Positions 21,540 to 33,911 of a DNA stretch of 64,000 nt are shown here, piece by piece. Made by a program: the position numbers and the translations under genes. The notes beneath the pieces were generated by a model. The model ran no database searches and was not told the DNA's origin. It saw only the letters and a list, made by a program, of their open reading frames with translations. The first letter of the stretch is position 1, and every line of letters begins with the position of its first letter. Source of the stretch: Rhipidocladum racemiflorum. Its lineage: Eukaryota; Streptophyta; Magnoliopsida; Poales; Poaceae. The stretch is from NCBI GenBank assembly GCA_036346355.1, contig CM070585.1, forward strand, positions 6,029,001 through 6,093,000, in the 5' to 3' direction.

Positions 21540-22391
21540 TCAATCCATTATAACCGGGAGACTTCCCGCACGGAGAGCTCACCCACGTGTCCCACCCCCT
21601 CTCTCTCCTCTTTTTGCGAAAAAGCCCCCCAGGTTTTTGAAATTACGGATAGCTCCTTTGCGATTTTTTGTGAGAGGGAAACTTTTTCCCCGGTTCGCGT
21701 TTAAGTCCCTCGTTCGCCATTTTACGTAAAGAACCTCCCGTTAAATACGAATCGTAGACGAACCCTTTTATAGTTTTTCAAAATAGCGAACAGGTCCAAA
21801 ATCATAACAAATAGGTCCGTGCAATTTCCGTTCAGGTCCTTTCTCCGTTTTGCCCGAAAAAAATATTTTTGTGGTCCGTTTTCTCTCCGTAGTATGGAAA
21901 AAATGTTTTCGTTTCTCCGTTTTGCCCAGAAAAAAAACTTGTGGTCCGTTTTACCTCCGGAGCATAGAAAAAATGTTTTCGTTAGCCGTTTTTCCTAAAA
22001 AAACGAAAAAATATTTTTGTGGTCCGTTTTTCCTCCGGAGCATGGAAAAAATGTTTTCGTTTCTCCGTTTTGCCCAGAAAAAAAATTTGTGGTCCGTTTT
22101 TCCTCCAGACCATGGAAAAAATATTTTCATTTCTCCATTTTCCCTAAAAAAAACCGAAAAGTGTTTTGGTGGTCCGTTTTTCCTTCGGGCATGGAAAAAA
22201 TGTTTTCGTTTCTACGTTTTGCCCGAAAACAAATTTTTGTGGTCCGTTTTTCCTTCGGAGCATGAAAAAAATGTTTTAAAGTGTTCTCGTGGTCCGTTTT
22301 TTCTACGAAAACATTTTTTCAGTTTTTTTTGTATTAAAAATGTTTTTTTCCCGTTCACGTGCGCGGCGTGCCGTCGCGCTCAATTTCCTAG
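21540..22391 (+). mobile_element. Helitron-like non-autonomous element with internal minisatellite
   Basis: The right end reads GCGCGGCG-TGC-CGTCGCGC (a hairpin with one mismatch), seven bases, then CCTAG followed by a T, which is the form of a Helitron 3' end. The left end has TC after an A at 21539-21541. Positions 21600-21840 are related, in reverse complement, to 63130-63360 at the right of the window. No helicase is encoded. The 5' boundary is less certain than the 3' one. Confidence 0.6.
21840..22315 (+). repeat. minisatellite, about 70 bp unit, two alternating subtypes
   Basis: About six and a half units of roughly 70-78 bp share GTGGTCCGTTTTTCC, GGAGCATGGAAAAAATG and TTTTCGTTTCTCCG. 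Units with TTTTGCCCAGAAAA alternate with units containing CCTAAAAAAA, so the higher-order period is near 145 bp. Open frames across it are repeats of the unit and are not genes. Confidence 0.8.
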
Positions 22392-23075
22392 TATATATAT
22401 ATAACCAGAGAAAATGACGGCATATGAGTCGAGACTCGAGAGAGTAAGAGAGATTTGCTCGCAAAAGAAAGAGAAGAGAGAGAGAGAGAGAGAGAGACAA
22501 CAGAGAGGAGAGAATAAGAAGCAGAAACCTAAGGTCATCTCAGAAAGTAGGCCCATTTGAAGCCTAGCTAGAGATCCTCATTCTTTTGGACTCTCAAAAA
22601 TCTAGGTCAAGCTAGGCCCAATCACGAAAATCTCAGCTTGCCAGCATTTTATGGACTTGAGGTTAGCTTCACCTGAGGGCCTCAGCGCAATCGGAGGTTA
22701 CGTTGACTCAAATGGGCTTAGAAGCATACAGCACCAAATTGCCCGAGCGCAATGGGGAAGTCCATTGCTGGATTAAACCAAATGAAACACATCTTAACCC
22801 ATTTAAGAGTCGAGACTGACTTCTCTGTATATATATGGAACATAACATTGAGCAGCTCTAGGCCCAGCTTAACAAATCATACTCTCTTTTTTTTTTAGAA
22901 CTAGCAAATTTACCGTACAACTGCGTGGTTTGATATTATGATACAATTATTTTTGATATATAACTATATTCTCTATAATTGGGTATTTTTTTATATAACT
23001 CTAATATCTATATATGATTAATATGCACCGTTATAATCTGGTCCCACCAAAATAAGTTGTGGAAATCCTTGGACT
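22392..23075. other. intergenic, (GA)n run and nothing else recognised
   Basis: A GA microsatellite lies at about 22476-22498. The segment just left of Tat element A (CCGTTATAATCTGGTCCCACC, about 23030) resembles the segment just right of it (near 34628), suggesting the element landed near or within a small older direct repeat. Confidence 0.45.
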
Positions 23076-23080
23076 ATTTC

Positions 23081-23770
23081 TGTCGGGGGGTCGGGTAATT
23101 TCCATAAATTACCTCGGATGCCACCAACGACCAAGCTCGCTCCCGCCCGAGCCACCAGGAGGTCGTTACCCTGGATTATCTAATCGGAACTTGGAAGGCT
23201 ACGCATTCGGCGATTCGAGCTCGGGCTCAGGTGGGACCGAGAATGCCACGTATTCGATCGATTAGAGCTCGAGCTCGGTAAGATGTCCAAGCTCGGTGCG
23301 GTCATCGGCCGACCTTACGCGGTCTCGGGGTCGGTGGGAATAACCACCCGAGCCGTAACTTCCGTTGGGTCTGCTACGCTTCCGTGGGGCGTGGCGGAAA
23401 GATAGGATCCACGGTTGCCACGTTTGGGCGAGGTCCAAGCGTGCGGGTAGTGGGGTCATGGAGTTCGATCCTCTGTAAGCTATAAAAGGGTCCCCATCGC
23501 GAGGACAACAACGGCAACAACAACAACACGCAGACACCGATTGTAAGACAAGAGTCATACACTCGGACACTTTGCAAGAGTATACAAGAGCTGGAGTAGG
23601 GCTATTATCTCTTCCCTGAGAGGCCCGAACCAGGAGTAAATCATTGTGTCCACGCTCGTTGAGATCTGGTGATCCGTTCCTTGAGTAATCCCTCACGCAA
23701 GAAGGGGTCACGCAGCTTGGTCCCTCCACCAACAAGTAAGCTCGGCGGGGCTGTTCCCCAATCGTCGGCA
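23081..23770 (+). repeat. 5' LTR of Tat element A (690 bp)
   Basis: Starts TGTCGGGGGGTCGGG and ends ATCGTCGGCA. A TATA box, TATAAAAGGG, lies at 23481. It differs from the 3' LTR by many small indels and substitutions. Confidence 0.92.
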
Positions 23771-23773
23771 ATT

Positions 23774-23790
23774 TGGCGCCGTCGTGAGGA
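23774..23790 (+). promoter_or_regulatory. primer-binding site of element A
   Basis: TGGCGCCGTCGTGAGGA three bases after the LTR. The equivalent in element B is TGGCGCCGTCCGTGGGA, probably closer to the original. Confidence 0.75.
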
Positions 23791-23820
23791 CCGACTTTCC
23801 CTTCGTGAGGAATCCGAAGA

Positions 23821-25560
23821 ATGTCGAATCAGAACCACCAGGGCTCTACGCCCCGAGATCGAGGAAGAGGACAAGCGATTCTTCGACAATGGGGCGGCGG
23901 CGTCGCCGTATTAAGAATCAAGACGGTTCCAGGAGCTTTTCCCTGGAAGCCGCTGCCGCACGGGCGATTCTTTCGCTCGGCTCGGCGCCCTCTCGGGCGG
24001 CGAGTACGACGAGCTCTACGATGGTCGGACATCCCGACCTCTATGAGCTCGACCAGGGACCGCTTCACGGGGAGACACCGTGATGTCCCCTCGCGATCCG
24101 TCCAATCCCGTAACGTCTTCGTTGCGGAGGAGGATGGAAATGTCGAGCAAATCCCGGTGACGGCGTCTTCACCGCTACGGCGGCCAAAGAGCACCTGCGA
24201 GCATCCCTGAATCGGACGGCCCGACCTTTACGGCAAGTCCGAGGTGGCCTGGACCGATAAGACCAGGGCGAAGTTCGTGAGAATTTCCGCAGCGTCACGG
24301 GACTCGGAGCCCGTCGCGGCGACGAACGAGCTCGTCACCCGCGTTCCCCGGCGAGGAACGCCTTCAAGCCTGCCAGCCCGCGGTGGTGCGCAACCTCGAG
24401 AGTTTCTGGCGGAGTCGACCTAGAAGCCATGGCGCGGCCGTGGCCGGCGACCTCGAGGAAATCGCCACGCAGACATAAGGCGGCGGAGGCCTCCCGGAAA
24501 GGGACGCCAGAGCAATTCACGAACGCCGCCACGGGCGTCAGCGCCACCACCCCGACGACTCACGCAGCCGCACTCAGAGTGGATCGGGCGCGGCGCGACC
24601 GGCTCGGGAGGGCACCGGAGCAATTCCCGGGCTCCTCGGGACCAGCGGAATCTGAGCCACGCAGGCGAGCAGGCCGAACATTCCTCATCGGGCCACTCCC
24701 ATCCTACAGCGTAGGGAGATTTTCTCTACTTTGGGCCCACTAACCTCGGGCTCGGTGGTGGGGATCGCCCGACCGCGCGCTTCGTGGTGATCGCCCGGCG
24801 ATCCGTGTTCGGTGCGAGGCGTTCGCGACGTCGCTGCGACGAGTGACCTGGCCGACAAGGTTTAAGCCGGGTCACATCGAGAGATTCGACGGACTCGTAA
24901 CCCCGACGAAGTTTCTCTCGATCTACACCACGGCCATTTTAGGCTGCGGGGTGATGAAAGGGTGATGGCCAACTTTACGCCTGATCTGGGCCGGGCGGCT
25001 CGGGCGTGGCTATTCAACCGTAAGGAGAACTTCGATCCGGCCCTGGGCCCACCAGCAAAGGCTTCTCCGAGCCAACTTCCGGAGTCGCTCGTCGCCCGGG
25101 GAAGGAGCGACCTTGAGCGTCGATCTGACGGAGGGCGAGACCTGCGCCCGATTCGTCGGCGCTTCATGCAAGTGCGCAATTCCATCCCGAGCATCTCGGA
25201 TGAGGCGGTCGTCAGGGCTTTCAAGTTCGGGTCCGAGACGCACGCTTTACTCAGACCTCGAAATCCACCCGACATCACAGCCAACGAGCCGTTCCGCATG
25301 GCTGACCGTTACGCCAACGCGACGAGGCCGCCCAATGGAAGAAGCTGCTAGACGAGGAAAGCCGCCCTCACCCTCGGCTCGAAGGGGCGTCAAAGAGCGT
25401 AAGCTCGATCGAGAAAAAATCAAAAAGAAGAAAAATCCTCCGTCTCGGCATGGTGGCGACCATCGAAAGACAACGGCCGACCTCGCATCGTATAGGGGAG
25501 CCCGAAGGAAAGGGTCGGCCAGGTTCGGAACAACGAGCGTAACCGGACGACCAAGAACGC
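23821..25560 (+). pseudogene. gag of element A, frameshifted
   Basis: The start is at ATG 23821 (MSNQNHQG; element B has MSESQNHRG). Pieces in shifting frames correspond to the N-terminal charged region of Gag and to the core: MANFTPDLGRAARAWLFNR at 24962-25018, MQVRNSIPSISDEAVVRAFK near 25166, and ADRYANA near 25300. A basic, lysine/arginine-rich tail follows (about 25380-25560). Multiple indels make it untranslatable. Confidence 0.75.
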
Positions 25561-25899
25561 GGCGACCAACGCGGCGGGCTAGTGCCTATTTACGCCCGCT
25601 CCACCAGGCGCATGGGCATGACCTTGAATTGCGAGCGTGGGCCTCCCACCGGAGCAGTTCTACAGCGGTAAGGGTCCCATGCCCACGCTCCCGAGATGGA
25701 AGGGAGGCGTCAAGGGCAAGAAGCCCGCCGAGGAGCAAGACACCGGCATGGAGTACCAAGAGCGAGAAACCACATCGCCGTGATATTCGGGGCTCCGCCG
25801 CCTATGGGTCGCGTCGGGAGTTAAAGGAGGCCGCGCGAGGTACTCCGTGTCACTCGAGGAAGCCTCTGTTCGCGGCTCAAGTGGTCCGAGCCGCCGATC

Positions 25900-26530
25900 A
25901 CCTTCTCCAAGGGCAGCGCCCTGCAGGGATGACGAAACCCCAAAGGCTTCCGATGGTCGTTAGCCCAACGATCCGCAACACCGCGATGAGTCGGGTCCTT
26001 GTGGATTGCGGGAGCTCCCTGGACCTGATATACGCTAGGGTCTTGGGCGAGATGCATCCTCGCTCCAAGATCAAAGCCTGGTGGTCCCGTTCTACGGGAT
26101 AGTGCCCGGAACGTCGGTCAGGCCCCTCGGCCAGATCGTCCTGCCAGTAACGTTCGGCAATCTGAGCAACTTCCGAACGGAGCTGATCACGCGTTAAAGT
26201 GGTCGATTTCGAGTCGACTTACAGCGATCCTGGGCCGACTAGCACTCGCCAAATTCATGGCCGCCACTCACCACGGGTATCAATGCTTGAAGGTCCCCGG
26301 CCCCGGCGGCGTGATCACGGTCAAGGGAAGCCCGAAAGCAGCCCTAAACTGCGACGAGAGGGCGTTAGACATGGTCGGTCAACTGCCCCAGCGCGGGCCC
26401 GAGCAAGAGCCGAGGAGTTCCGGCCCAAGGCTAGCCTCCAAGCCGAGGAGAAACCAAGGCCATCCGTTGTGCGGCATGAGAACTGCACAAGGTCGTACAC
26501 GTGGGGGCTTCCCTAGATCCTAAATAGGAA
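25900..26530 (+). pseudogene. protease region of element A
   Basis: RVLVDCGSSLDLIYARVLGEM at about 25990-26052 is the aspartic protease active-site region; Tat elements have D-x-G-S-S here. Downstream pieces (MAATHHGYQCLKVP near 26257, the conserved GxITVKG near 26310) follow after frame changes and precede the RT. Confidence 0.7.
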
Positions 26531-26539
26531 CTCGAGCTC

Positions 26540-28110
26540 GTGACCTTCCTCCGGAGAAGCGCGGACACGTTCGCCTGGGAACCGTCCGACATGCCCGGAG
26601 TCCCAAGGGAGGTCGTCGAGCACAAAGCTATGATTCGGCGACAAAAAGCTTTGTCGGCGAAGCTCAGCGCTTCTCCCGAGAAGCAAGCCATCATCGAGAG
26701 GAACTGGACAAGCTCCTCAAAGCCGGTTTCATTCGGAGGTCGACCATTCCGAGTGGTTGGCCAACCCGATTATCGTGATGAAAAAGGGGGCAAGTGGCGC
26801 ATGTGTGTCGATCACACGGGCTGAATGCCGCATGCCCGAAAGACAATTTCCGCTACCTCGGATAGACCGGTTGGTCGACGAACGGCCGCCCGACTCGGCG
26901 ATGAGCTTCGACACCTACTCAGGCTATCACCAGATCGGCATATCGCCGACGACGAGGAGAAAACTTCCTTCATCACGCCGTTTGGCACATTACGCTACGA
27001 CCATGTCCTTCGGTCTAAGGAACGCTGGAGCGACCTTCCAGCGCCTTATGCAGAAAACCTTCTCGAACCAAATAGGTCGGAACCTGGAAGTGTATGTAGA
27101 CGACATAGTCGTCAAGAGCAAGATGGCCTCGGACCATGTATCCGATCTAGAGGAGACTTTTCACAACCTCAATAAGCATCGAATAAAGTTAAACCCTGAA
27201 AAATGTGTGTTCGGGGTCAAAGCTGGCAAGGTGCTCGGATACATGATCGGCCCACAAGGAATCGGGGCCAACCCAGAAAAGATAGAAGCCATCGAGAACA
27301 TGCGACCACCGACTTGCACTCGGGAGGTCCAGTCCCTGACCGGGAGAATGGCGGCCTTAAGTCGTTTCATCTCGCGGCTCGGGGAACGTGGCCTACCTTT
27401 CTTCAAGGCGCTCCGGAAGCACGACGGTTTCGCGTGGACAGATGAAGCAGACCGCTCTTTCAAAGAGCTTAAGCTATATTTGTCAAGACCCCCGGTCTTG
27501 ACCACGCCAAGAATGGGAGAGGTTCTCTTGCTCTACCTGGCCGCCACACCCCAGGCGGTAAGCGCCGTCTTGACGGTAGAACGGGACGGGGTGCAGCGCC
27601 CGATCTACTACGTCAGCGAAGTCTTACACGGACCAAAGGAGCGTTACCCCGAGGTCCAGAAACTCCTTTATACGCTCCTCGTGGCCTCGAAGAAATTAAG
27701 ACACTACTTCCAGGCACACAAAATCCAAGTCCCGACCAACTTCCCGAGAGAAATTCTCGAATCGGGGCATAGCGGGCGGATCGCGAAATGGGCCATCGAG
27801 CTCGCCGGTCGAGATCGAATTCTCGGCGAACCGCGATCAAATCTCAGGTCCTAGCGGACTTCCTAGCCGAATGGACAAACCCGCCCCGCCGAACCCGAAC
27901 CCAACCAGGCCGAGCACGCGGTCATTTGGGTCATGCACTTCGACGGATCCCGAGCTTACGATTGCTCGGGAAGCTGGAGGAGTGATCCTCGAATCCCCTC
28001 AGGGAAGCGGATCGATCGCCCTCAATTGCATTTGGCGCAACAAACAACGCGGCGAATCTGAAGGTCCGCTAGCCGGGCCGGGCATGCAAAGCGCCGAGTC
28101 CAACGACTAA
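26540..28110 (+). pseudogene. reverse transcriptase and RNase H of element A
   Basis: RT starts near 26580 with the DMPGVP segment, continues through GGKWRMCVDHTGLN and MSFDTYSGYHQI, and shows the intact catalytic box EVYVDDIVVKSK at about 27087-27122. The thumb and connection are long and in frame (26757-27854: LNPEKCVFGVKAGKVLGYMI, LSRFISRLGERGLPFFKAL). RNase H begins around 27480 with PPVLTTP, VSAVL and PIYYVSEVLHGPKERY; the second RNase H segment (about 27930-28110) is frameshifted. One 365-residue frame covers most of the RT, so this is the best preserved part. Confidence 0.85.
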
Positions 28111-28399
28111 TCGCGAAGGGCGACTCGCGGTGGTCGCCAACCAGGTTAACAAGGAGTATCGGTGCTCGATGACTCAATGGCGCTTTACCTGGCTGAAGTA
28201 AGGAAGATGGAAAAGTACTTGAAACTTCAAGTACTATACATCCCAGGAAGGACAATGCCCTGGCCGACCTTCTATCGAAGGTCGGTTCCGCCCGATTTCG
28301 CTCGTGGGGTGCTCATCGAGCACCTCTATAAGCCTCCATACCCCCGAGGAGAGGCAACCGAGACGGTGGTACCGTCTCCTTCCTCGAAGCAGATGCGAA

Positions 28400-29630
28400 T
28401 TGGATGACGCCATTCATCCAATACTTCGTGCACGGGACACTGCCCGAGGAGGAAGCCGAGAAATCCCGGCTAGTGAGGCGCTCCTCGACCTATAAAATGG
28501 TCGAGGGCCTCTTATACCGCAAAGGCGCGCTTGGCATCCTCTCCAAGTGCATCACCCAAGAGGAAGGCAAATATCTCCTCAAGGATATCCATGACGGGAT
28601 GTGTGGAGCTCACTCGTCCTTTAGGACCTTGGTGAGCAAAGCCTTCCGATTGGGTTACTATTGGCCGACGGCCTTGGCCGACGGCCTTGGCCGACGGCCT
28701 TGGCCGACGCACGCTCAATAGTGACCTCCTGCCGATCTTGCCAGTTCCATGCTCGGAAGGTCCATCAGCCGGCTTACGCGCTACAGACCATGCCGCTAAC
28801 CTGGCCATTCTCGGTTTGGGGCATCGACATACTCGGTCCATTTCCCAGGGGAAGGAGGGGTTGTAAATACCTGTTCGTCGCAATCGACACCTTCACTAAA
28901 TGGATCGAGGCCGAGCCTATATCAACCATCTCGGCACAGGCGGCTAAAAGGTTCTTCCGCAATAATGTAGTAACCCGCTTTGGCGTTAAAGTCGCCTCAT
29001 TACCGACAACGGCACTCGATTCTAGCGAGGTGTTTCAGGCTTATTGCGAGGAGGTCGGGACCAAGATATGCTTCGCATCCGTGGCCCACCCACAGAGCAA
29101 TGGGGCGGCCGAGCGCGCGAACGGGCAGATCGTCCAAGGAATCAAGAAGAGAGTCTTCAAGAGCCTCGATCGGCATGGTCAGGCCTGGGTGGACGAACTA
29201 CCCCCCGTCCTCTGGTCAGTCCGCACCACGACGAGCCGAGCTACGAGACCCCTTTCACCAGATATGGCGCGGAAGCCGTCCTACCCGTCGAGGTTGTCCT
29301 AGGATCCCCAAGGGTGAACCTAGCCGATATCTCGACCTCGACCTCGCGGAGGCGACCCGTGAACGGGTTCTGTTGCGATCCGCGGTCTACCTGCAAGCAC
29401 TTCGCAGGCACGCCGCTAAATCGGTACGACCAAGGACCTTGCACGTCGGCGATCTCGTTCTGCGACGGGTCCAAGACCTGTCAAAAGCCAACAAGCTAAC
29501 GCCAAGATGGGAAGGTCCTTACACGGTCGTCTCAACAGCACGCCCGGGGGCTGTCCGCCTCGCAATGGAAGATGGTCGAGAACTAGCTAGCACTTGGAAC
29601 ATCGACCAACTGCGTAAGTTCCATGTCTAA
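28400..29630 (+). pseudogene. integrase of element A
   Basis: The zinc-finger region reads HDGMCGAHSSFRTLVSKAF and CRSCQFHARKVHQ, but a 13 bp tandem expansion at 28661-28709 between them shifts the frame. The catalytic core is recognisable: WGIDILGPFP (first Asp), a second Asp at ITDNGT encoded in a neighbouring frame near 29000, and HPQSNGAAERANG (Glu). The C-terminal part, HVGDLVLRRVQDLSKANK and EGPYTVV, ends at LRKFHV and a stop at 29630. Confidence 0.85.
28661..28709 (+). repeat. 13 bp tandem expansion inside integrase
   Basis: TTGGCCGACGGCC starts at 28661, 28674 and 28687, with a partial fourth copy. Element B has only about one and a half units at the matching place. Because 13 is not a multiple of three, the expansion shifts the frame. 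Confidence 0.85.
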
Positions 29631-30270
29631 CCACACTCGCCTACCTTTTTAATAAATTTTGTCACCTCGTCTTCTCGTTCTTTCTCTCTCTTTCTCCTTT
29701 ACCTCCGCAAAAAATTCTACGATTAAGCTCGACCCAGACAAAGTGTCAGGGGCAGGTCGGTCGTCGGGGCAAAACACCGTACGACAAGAGCTCGACCTCA
29801 AGGGCTTCCTTCCTCGTAAGACGACCTTCTTTTTCGAGTTAGACCTCCGCGGCAAGCAAAGATTCGAACAGGACACCCATACGAGCGGTTCCGAGCTTAA
29901 GTCGGCCGGTGGGCGGCATCGGCCTTACCGTACCCTAAGAGCCACACGGTCCCAGCGAACTCTACTCCGCCAACGAGGTCGTGCTCGCAATCTACGCCCA
30001 CGACCTCCGTTGGCGGCGGGGGGCTATAGGGGTACCAAGTGGCCACGACCTCGTGCAGCTCTCACGCGAGGTAGCTACTCCCTAGTACGATTGACCGCTA
30101 AGTCACGTAAGGCCGAAGTAAGCCGAACAAGGAACCGCGACACCAAACAAATCGTTATCATCTCGGACAAAACAACAAAAAACGTTTAGAGATAGATAAA
30201 CGCTCTTTCTATGTTCAACTGGGCGGTTTTCCCCTTAAGTTTTTTACAGGTAAAGACAGGAAAAAGAAAA

Positions 30271-33200
30271 TTACAGGAGCCCGGCACGCTTCTCGTCCTG
30301 CAGAGCGACGAGCTCGTCCCGCACCGAGTCAAGCTCGGACTCAAGGTCGAGCACCCGCCGGCGAGCTTCCCGACCTTCGCTTGCCGCTTGTCGAAGTCGC
30401 CTGGACTCCTCCCGTTGCTGGTCGATTGTCCTTTCGGCGCTTCGGGCGGCGTCGCGCAAGGTCGCCACCGTGGCTTCAAGGCTCGACCTTGCCTGCTCGC
30501 TCCGGTCGAGGCGCTCCTGGAGCTCGTGCACGGACTCCTCCACCTTCCGCCGGATCTCGGCCTCAGAAGATGTCAGCTCGGCAACCCGGCGCTCGAGCTC
30601 CGCGATCTTGGCGTCCTGCTCGGCTTGGTGCTTCGCGACAACTTCGGCGACGCGGTGGCGGCATGGAAGTCCTCCATGGTGGACTCCAGCACCTGCGCGG
30701 CAAGGTATTTCAGGTTGTGATCGAATTTTTTTTTGATAAAAACGCATGAGTCAGGAGTACTTACCCAATAAAGCCGAGCCTCCAGCCCCTGTTTGGAACA
30801 TCTTGGCGAGTCCTGTCTCGTCCTGTTCCCCACTGGCGGGCAAGGGATCTCCGCCTCGATCCCTTCTCCTTGATCGGAGCGGGGCTTGAGCCCGAGCTCC
30901 TCATCCCTCGAGGGCGAAGGAGCTTTGCCCTGGGGGACGACCTCCGCCTCCCGAGAGGAACGGCCTCAAGAGCGAGATCACCTCCGCTCTTCTTCCTCCC
31001 GGCGAGAGTTGCGCCGGGGCTCCACCCCTTCGGCGTCACGGCCATGGGAGCAACCGGGACACCGGTCGGCATCCGGCCCTTGGGCTGCAGCGGCGTCCGA
31101 GCACGGATCAACCGGGACACCGGTCGGCATCCGGCCCTTGGGCTGCAGCGGCGTCCGAGCACGGATCAAGCCCCAGGGGCACCGAAGTCGGCGGCCAGGA
31201 GGTCGGTCCCGGCTGGAAGCGACCTCGGTGCCCGGCAGATCCCCTTCGTCTTGAAGCGCCTGGCTCACCTCACGGTGGCCGGGCTCGTCTCCCCAACCAG
31301 CGGGGTAGCCGGCCCTTCCTCGTCGGACGAGTTCCCGCCAGGCCCAGGGTCCCCACGCCGGCGTGGCCCTGACCCGGCGTGGCGTCATGAGCGGGGAGAC
31401 CTCGGCGATCTCTGGAGAGTCGCGGTGATGATGTCATTGGCGCCGAAGAATCCTCGCGGGGAGTTTCGGCTTTGCTCATCACCATCAGACTCCACGACTA
31501 TGATGTGGGGGATGCCCTCCTTCGCGGCTCGGGCATCGGCGGCCGCGATCTTCCTCCGTGTCTCCTCTTCGGGAGACACGACCTCTAGGTCCCGGAGCTC
31601 CGCGGCAGTGGGCTCCCCCACCTCGACATCGTCGCCACCAGCGGCCCGTGGGGACTGGGCCTCCGCGGCTTCAGCTCCCACTTCGGCCTCGTCGCCCACG
31701 ACGGCCTCGGCAGCCCGGGCAAGCTCCCTCTCTAGCACGAGGTCAAGAATATCGTCAGCCATCGCTTCAAAATCCCATAACTCCGCACTAACCGCCACAC
31801 CCACTATAGGCGACGTGGGGTTAGTATGGTGCCTTGGGAAAGAGACAAACAAGAGGGAGCAGAGGCCCGGCCTTGCTCGGCGTCCGCTAGTGAGCTCGGC
31901 GCGGGCCGAGGGCGGCCATGTCCTCGCGCGCCTTGTCGGCCCTGGCGACCGAAGGGTCGGCCTCCCCCAAGCCGACCTCGGAGACGACCGGCGTTGGGCG
32001 CGGTTGAGGCGTGGCAGACGACCTGCGGGACCTCGGGACCAAGGGGCGGGGTCGGCTCGTCCTTCTCCTCCTCGCGCGGTCCCCGGGAGCCGAGCTCGAG
32101 CTCACCGGCGAGCTCCGCTGAAGGGCCGCGATCGCCCTCGGCTCGACCTTCCGCCGGGCCGGCTGATGCGGCCTCCATCTTCGCCGCGGCAATTTGGCGC
32201 AAGCGAGCCATCGGCTCGGGATTGTCTCGTGTACTCATCCATCCACAATCTTAGTTCACTCACCTCCTGCCCGGTCCGCATACTCCAAGTCTTTGGCGGG
32301 GTGGCGGTCGTCGGGCCGAACGCTGCGTGTGCGCTGGCGAGGGCAGCGTGGCCGACGGAGATCGAGCGCGGCGCTTGCGACCCGCTGTCCTTGGTCTTTC
32401 GACCCGTCCGCCAATCGATCCCGGGACCACGGCAACCGAGGGCAACCTTCTCCTGTTGAAAAAGAGAAAAACTCAAATGAGGTCGGAAGGCCCCCTGGCG
32501 GCTCGTCCGACGAAGCTTGAAAGAAGTCCGAATCGTAGACTTACCGCCTCGGTCAAGTATGACGTTGTTCGATCTGGCGGCCCTCGATGATTTCCTTGCC
32601 TTTAGGGGTGCCGAACATCTCGGACACCCTCACATCCACCCAGTCCTCTGGCGGAGCTGCATACCAGCCAAGGGAGAGGTCGTGAGAAGGGGCATCCTCT
32701 GCTCGGAAAAGAAGATCGAGGGCGACGACATACCTGAGCGTGACTCCCGGGTGATGTCCTGCCACCCCTCGACCTTGAAGAAGGATGCTCCCTCCTCCTA
32801 AGGGGCGATATCCGGTTCTGACATAGTCCCGGTAACGTCCGGCGGTCGGCCCGTGCACGTGAGCTCGTTGATCGTCATGAGGATCTTCTCCTCCTCGGGC
32901 TCCACGGGCGGTCGGGCGTCTCGGCAGCGCGACCTCTGGCGCCGAGTAGGAAGCGTGCCGCCCTCCGCTTTCCTCAAGTAGAACCAAGAGTCGGTCCAAC
33001 CCGACACCGAGTCCTGAGCGTGAAGCTCGGGTACTGTGATGGTCGGGTAGGTCGCAGCGGAAATAGAGGCGGCCGGCTGCGGCGTGCGTCTTGCGAGAAA
33101 GGGTGTAGAAGTGGAAGAAGAGACTGGGAGTGGGCTCGACGCCCACGAACCCCTCGCAGAGATGGGTAAAGATGGCCATAATGAGAATGGAGTTGGGGTG

Positions 33201-33426
33201 GAGGTGAGCGATCTCGCACTCGCAGGAGGCGAGTACGGCCTCAACGAACTCACTTTCCGGCGTCCGAGCCCGTTTATGGCGTAGAGCTCGGTGGAGACGA
33301 TCTCCCCTCCTCCCATTGTGGGCTCTCCTCGGCGCCAGGGACTCTCCATGTGCTTGGCATCAACGCACCTCGCCTTTGGAGGATCTCGGCTGCGCTGTCG
33401 AGCTTCTTGACGCCGAACCTCGCCAT
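30271..33426 (-). pseudogene. spliced antisense gene of Tat element A
   Basis: On the strand opposite to gag-pol, a gene starts at ATG 33426 (MARFGVKKLD) and ends at a stop at 30271. Near the N-terminus is the domain found in plant proteins labelled putative gypsy-type transposon protein (ELYAINGL, then CECEIAHLHPNSI and MAIFTHLCEGFVGVEP in shifted frames). The middle is acidic and Pro/Gly-rich (MADDILDLVLERELARA, IPHIIVVESDGDE). The C-terminus (30747-30271) is a coiled coil (AKHQAEQDAKIAELERRV, AELTSSEAEIRRKVEE). GT-AG introns with the same boundaries as in element B are visible: donor GTAAGT near 32550, and GTAAGTACTCC near 30770 with acceptor GCGCAG near 30700. Function unknown. Confidence 0.75.
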
Positions 33427-33894
33427 GAGGGTGGAAAAGATGATCAAGGTCGGGGATGAGCGCGAAGTAGAGGAGTATGAGACGCAGCGATCGCAAAAGC
33501 GGCCAAGTAAGTCTAAGGGTTTTCTTCTTGAATGTTTAAAAGCTCCTCCAGAAATGGGAAAGCAAAAGGACTTCCCGCCGTTATGGTCGAGGAAGCCCTA
33601 GAGGCACAGAGGCGATTGAGGCGTTCGCCATTCGTAAAACGACACGTGGGCACGCAAATCGAAACCGTCTGCCGAAAAAGACGGTTCCCAGAAGGACGGT
33701 TCGAGCTTCCAGGAGAAGGAACCGATTGAGAGGGTCCACTGTTCGCTCAAAGCGCGACGAGCTAGGGGAACAAGCTTGTTCCCGGAGGAGGTTAATAGCT
33801 CGTTGGTCGCGGCAGTTGTCCGCCGCGGCAGAACCGACATGCTCGTAGAACGGTAGGCCCAAGGGGAAGGCCCTCCTTAGACCTCTTCCCACTT

Positions 33895-33911
33895 GAACCT
33901 CGGGGGCTAGC
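33895..33911 (+). promoter_or_regulatory. polypurine tract of element A
   Basis: ACCTCGGGGGCTAGC directly precedes the TGTCGG start of the 3' LTR; the same sequence occurs in element B. Confidence 0.7.

Noticed and set aside
21850..22404. 184-residue open frame on the plus strand
   Set aside because: It is a readthrough of the 70 bp minisatellite; Phe/Lys-rich repeats with no domain.
30381..32520. Large plus-strand frames in the 3' part of Tat element A
   Set aside because: They are opposite-strand shadows of the antisense gene; composition is Arg/Ser/Pro-rich and there is no domain.
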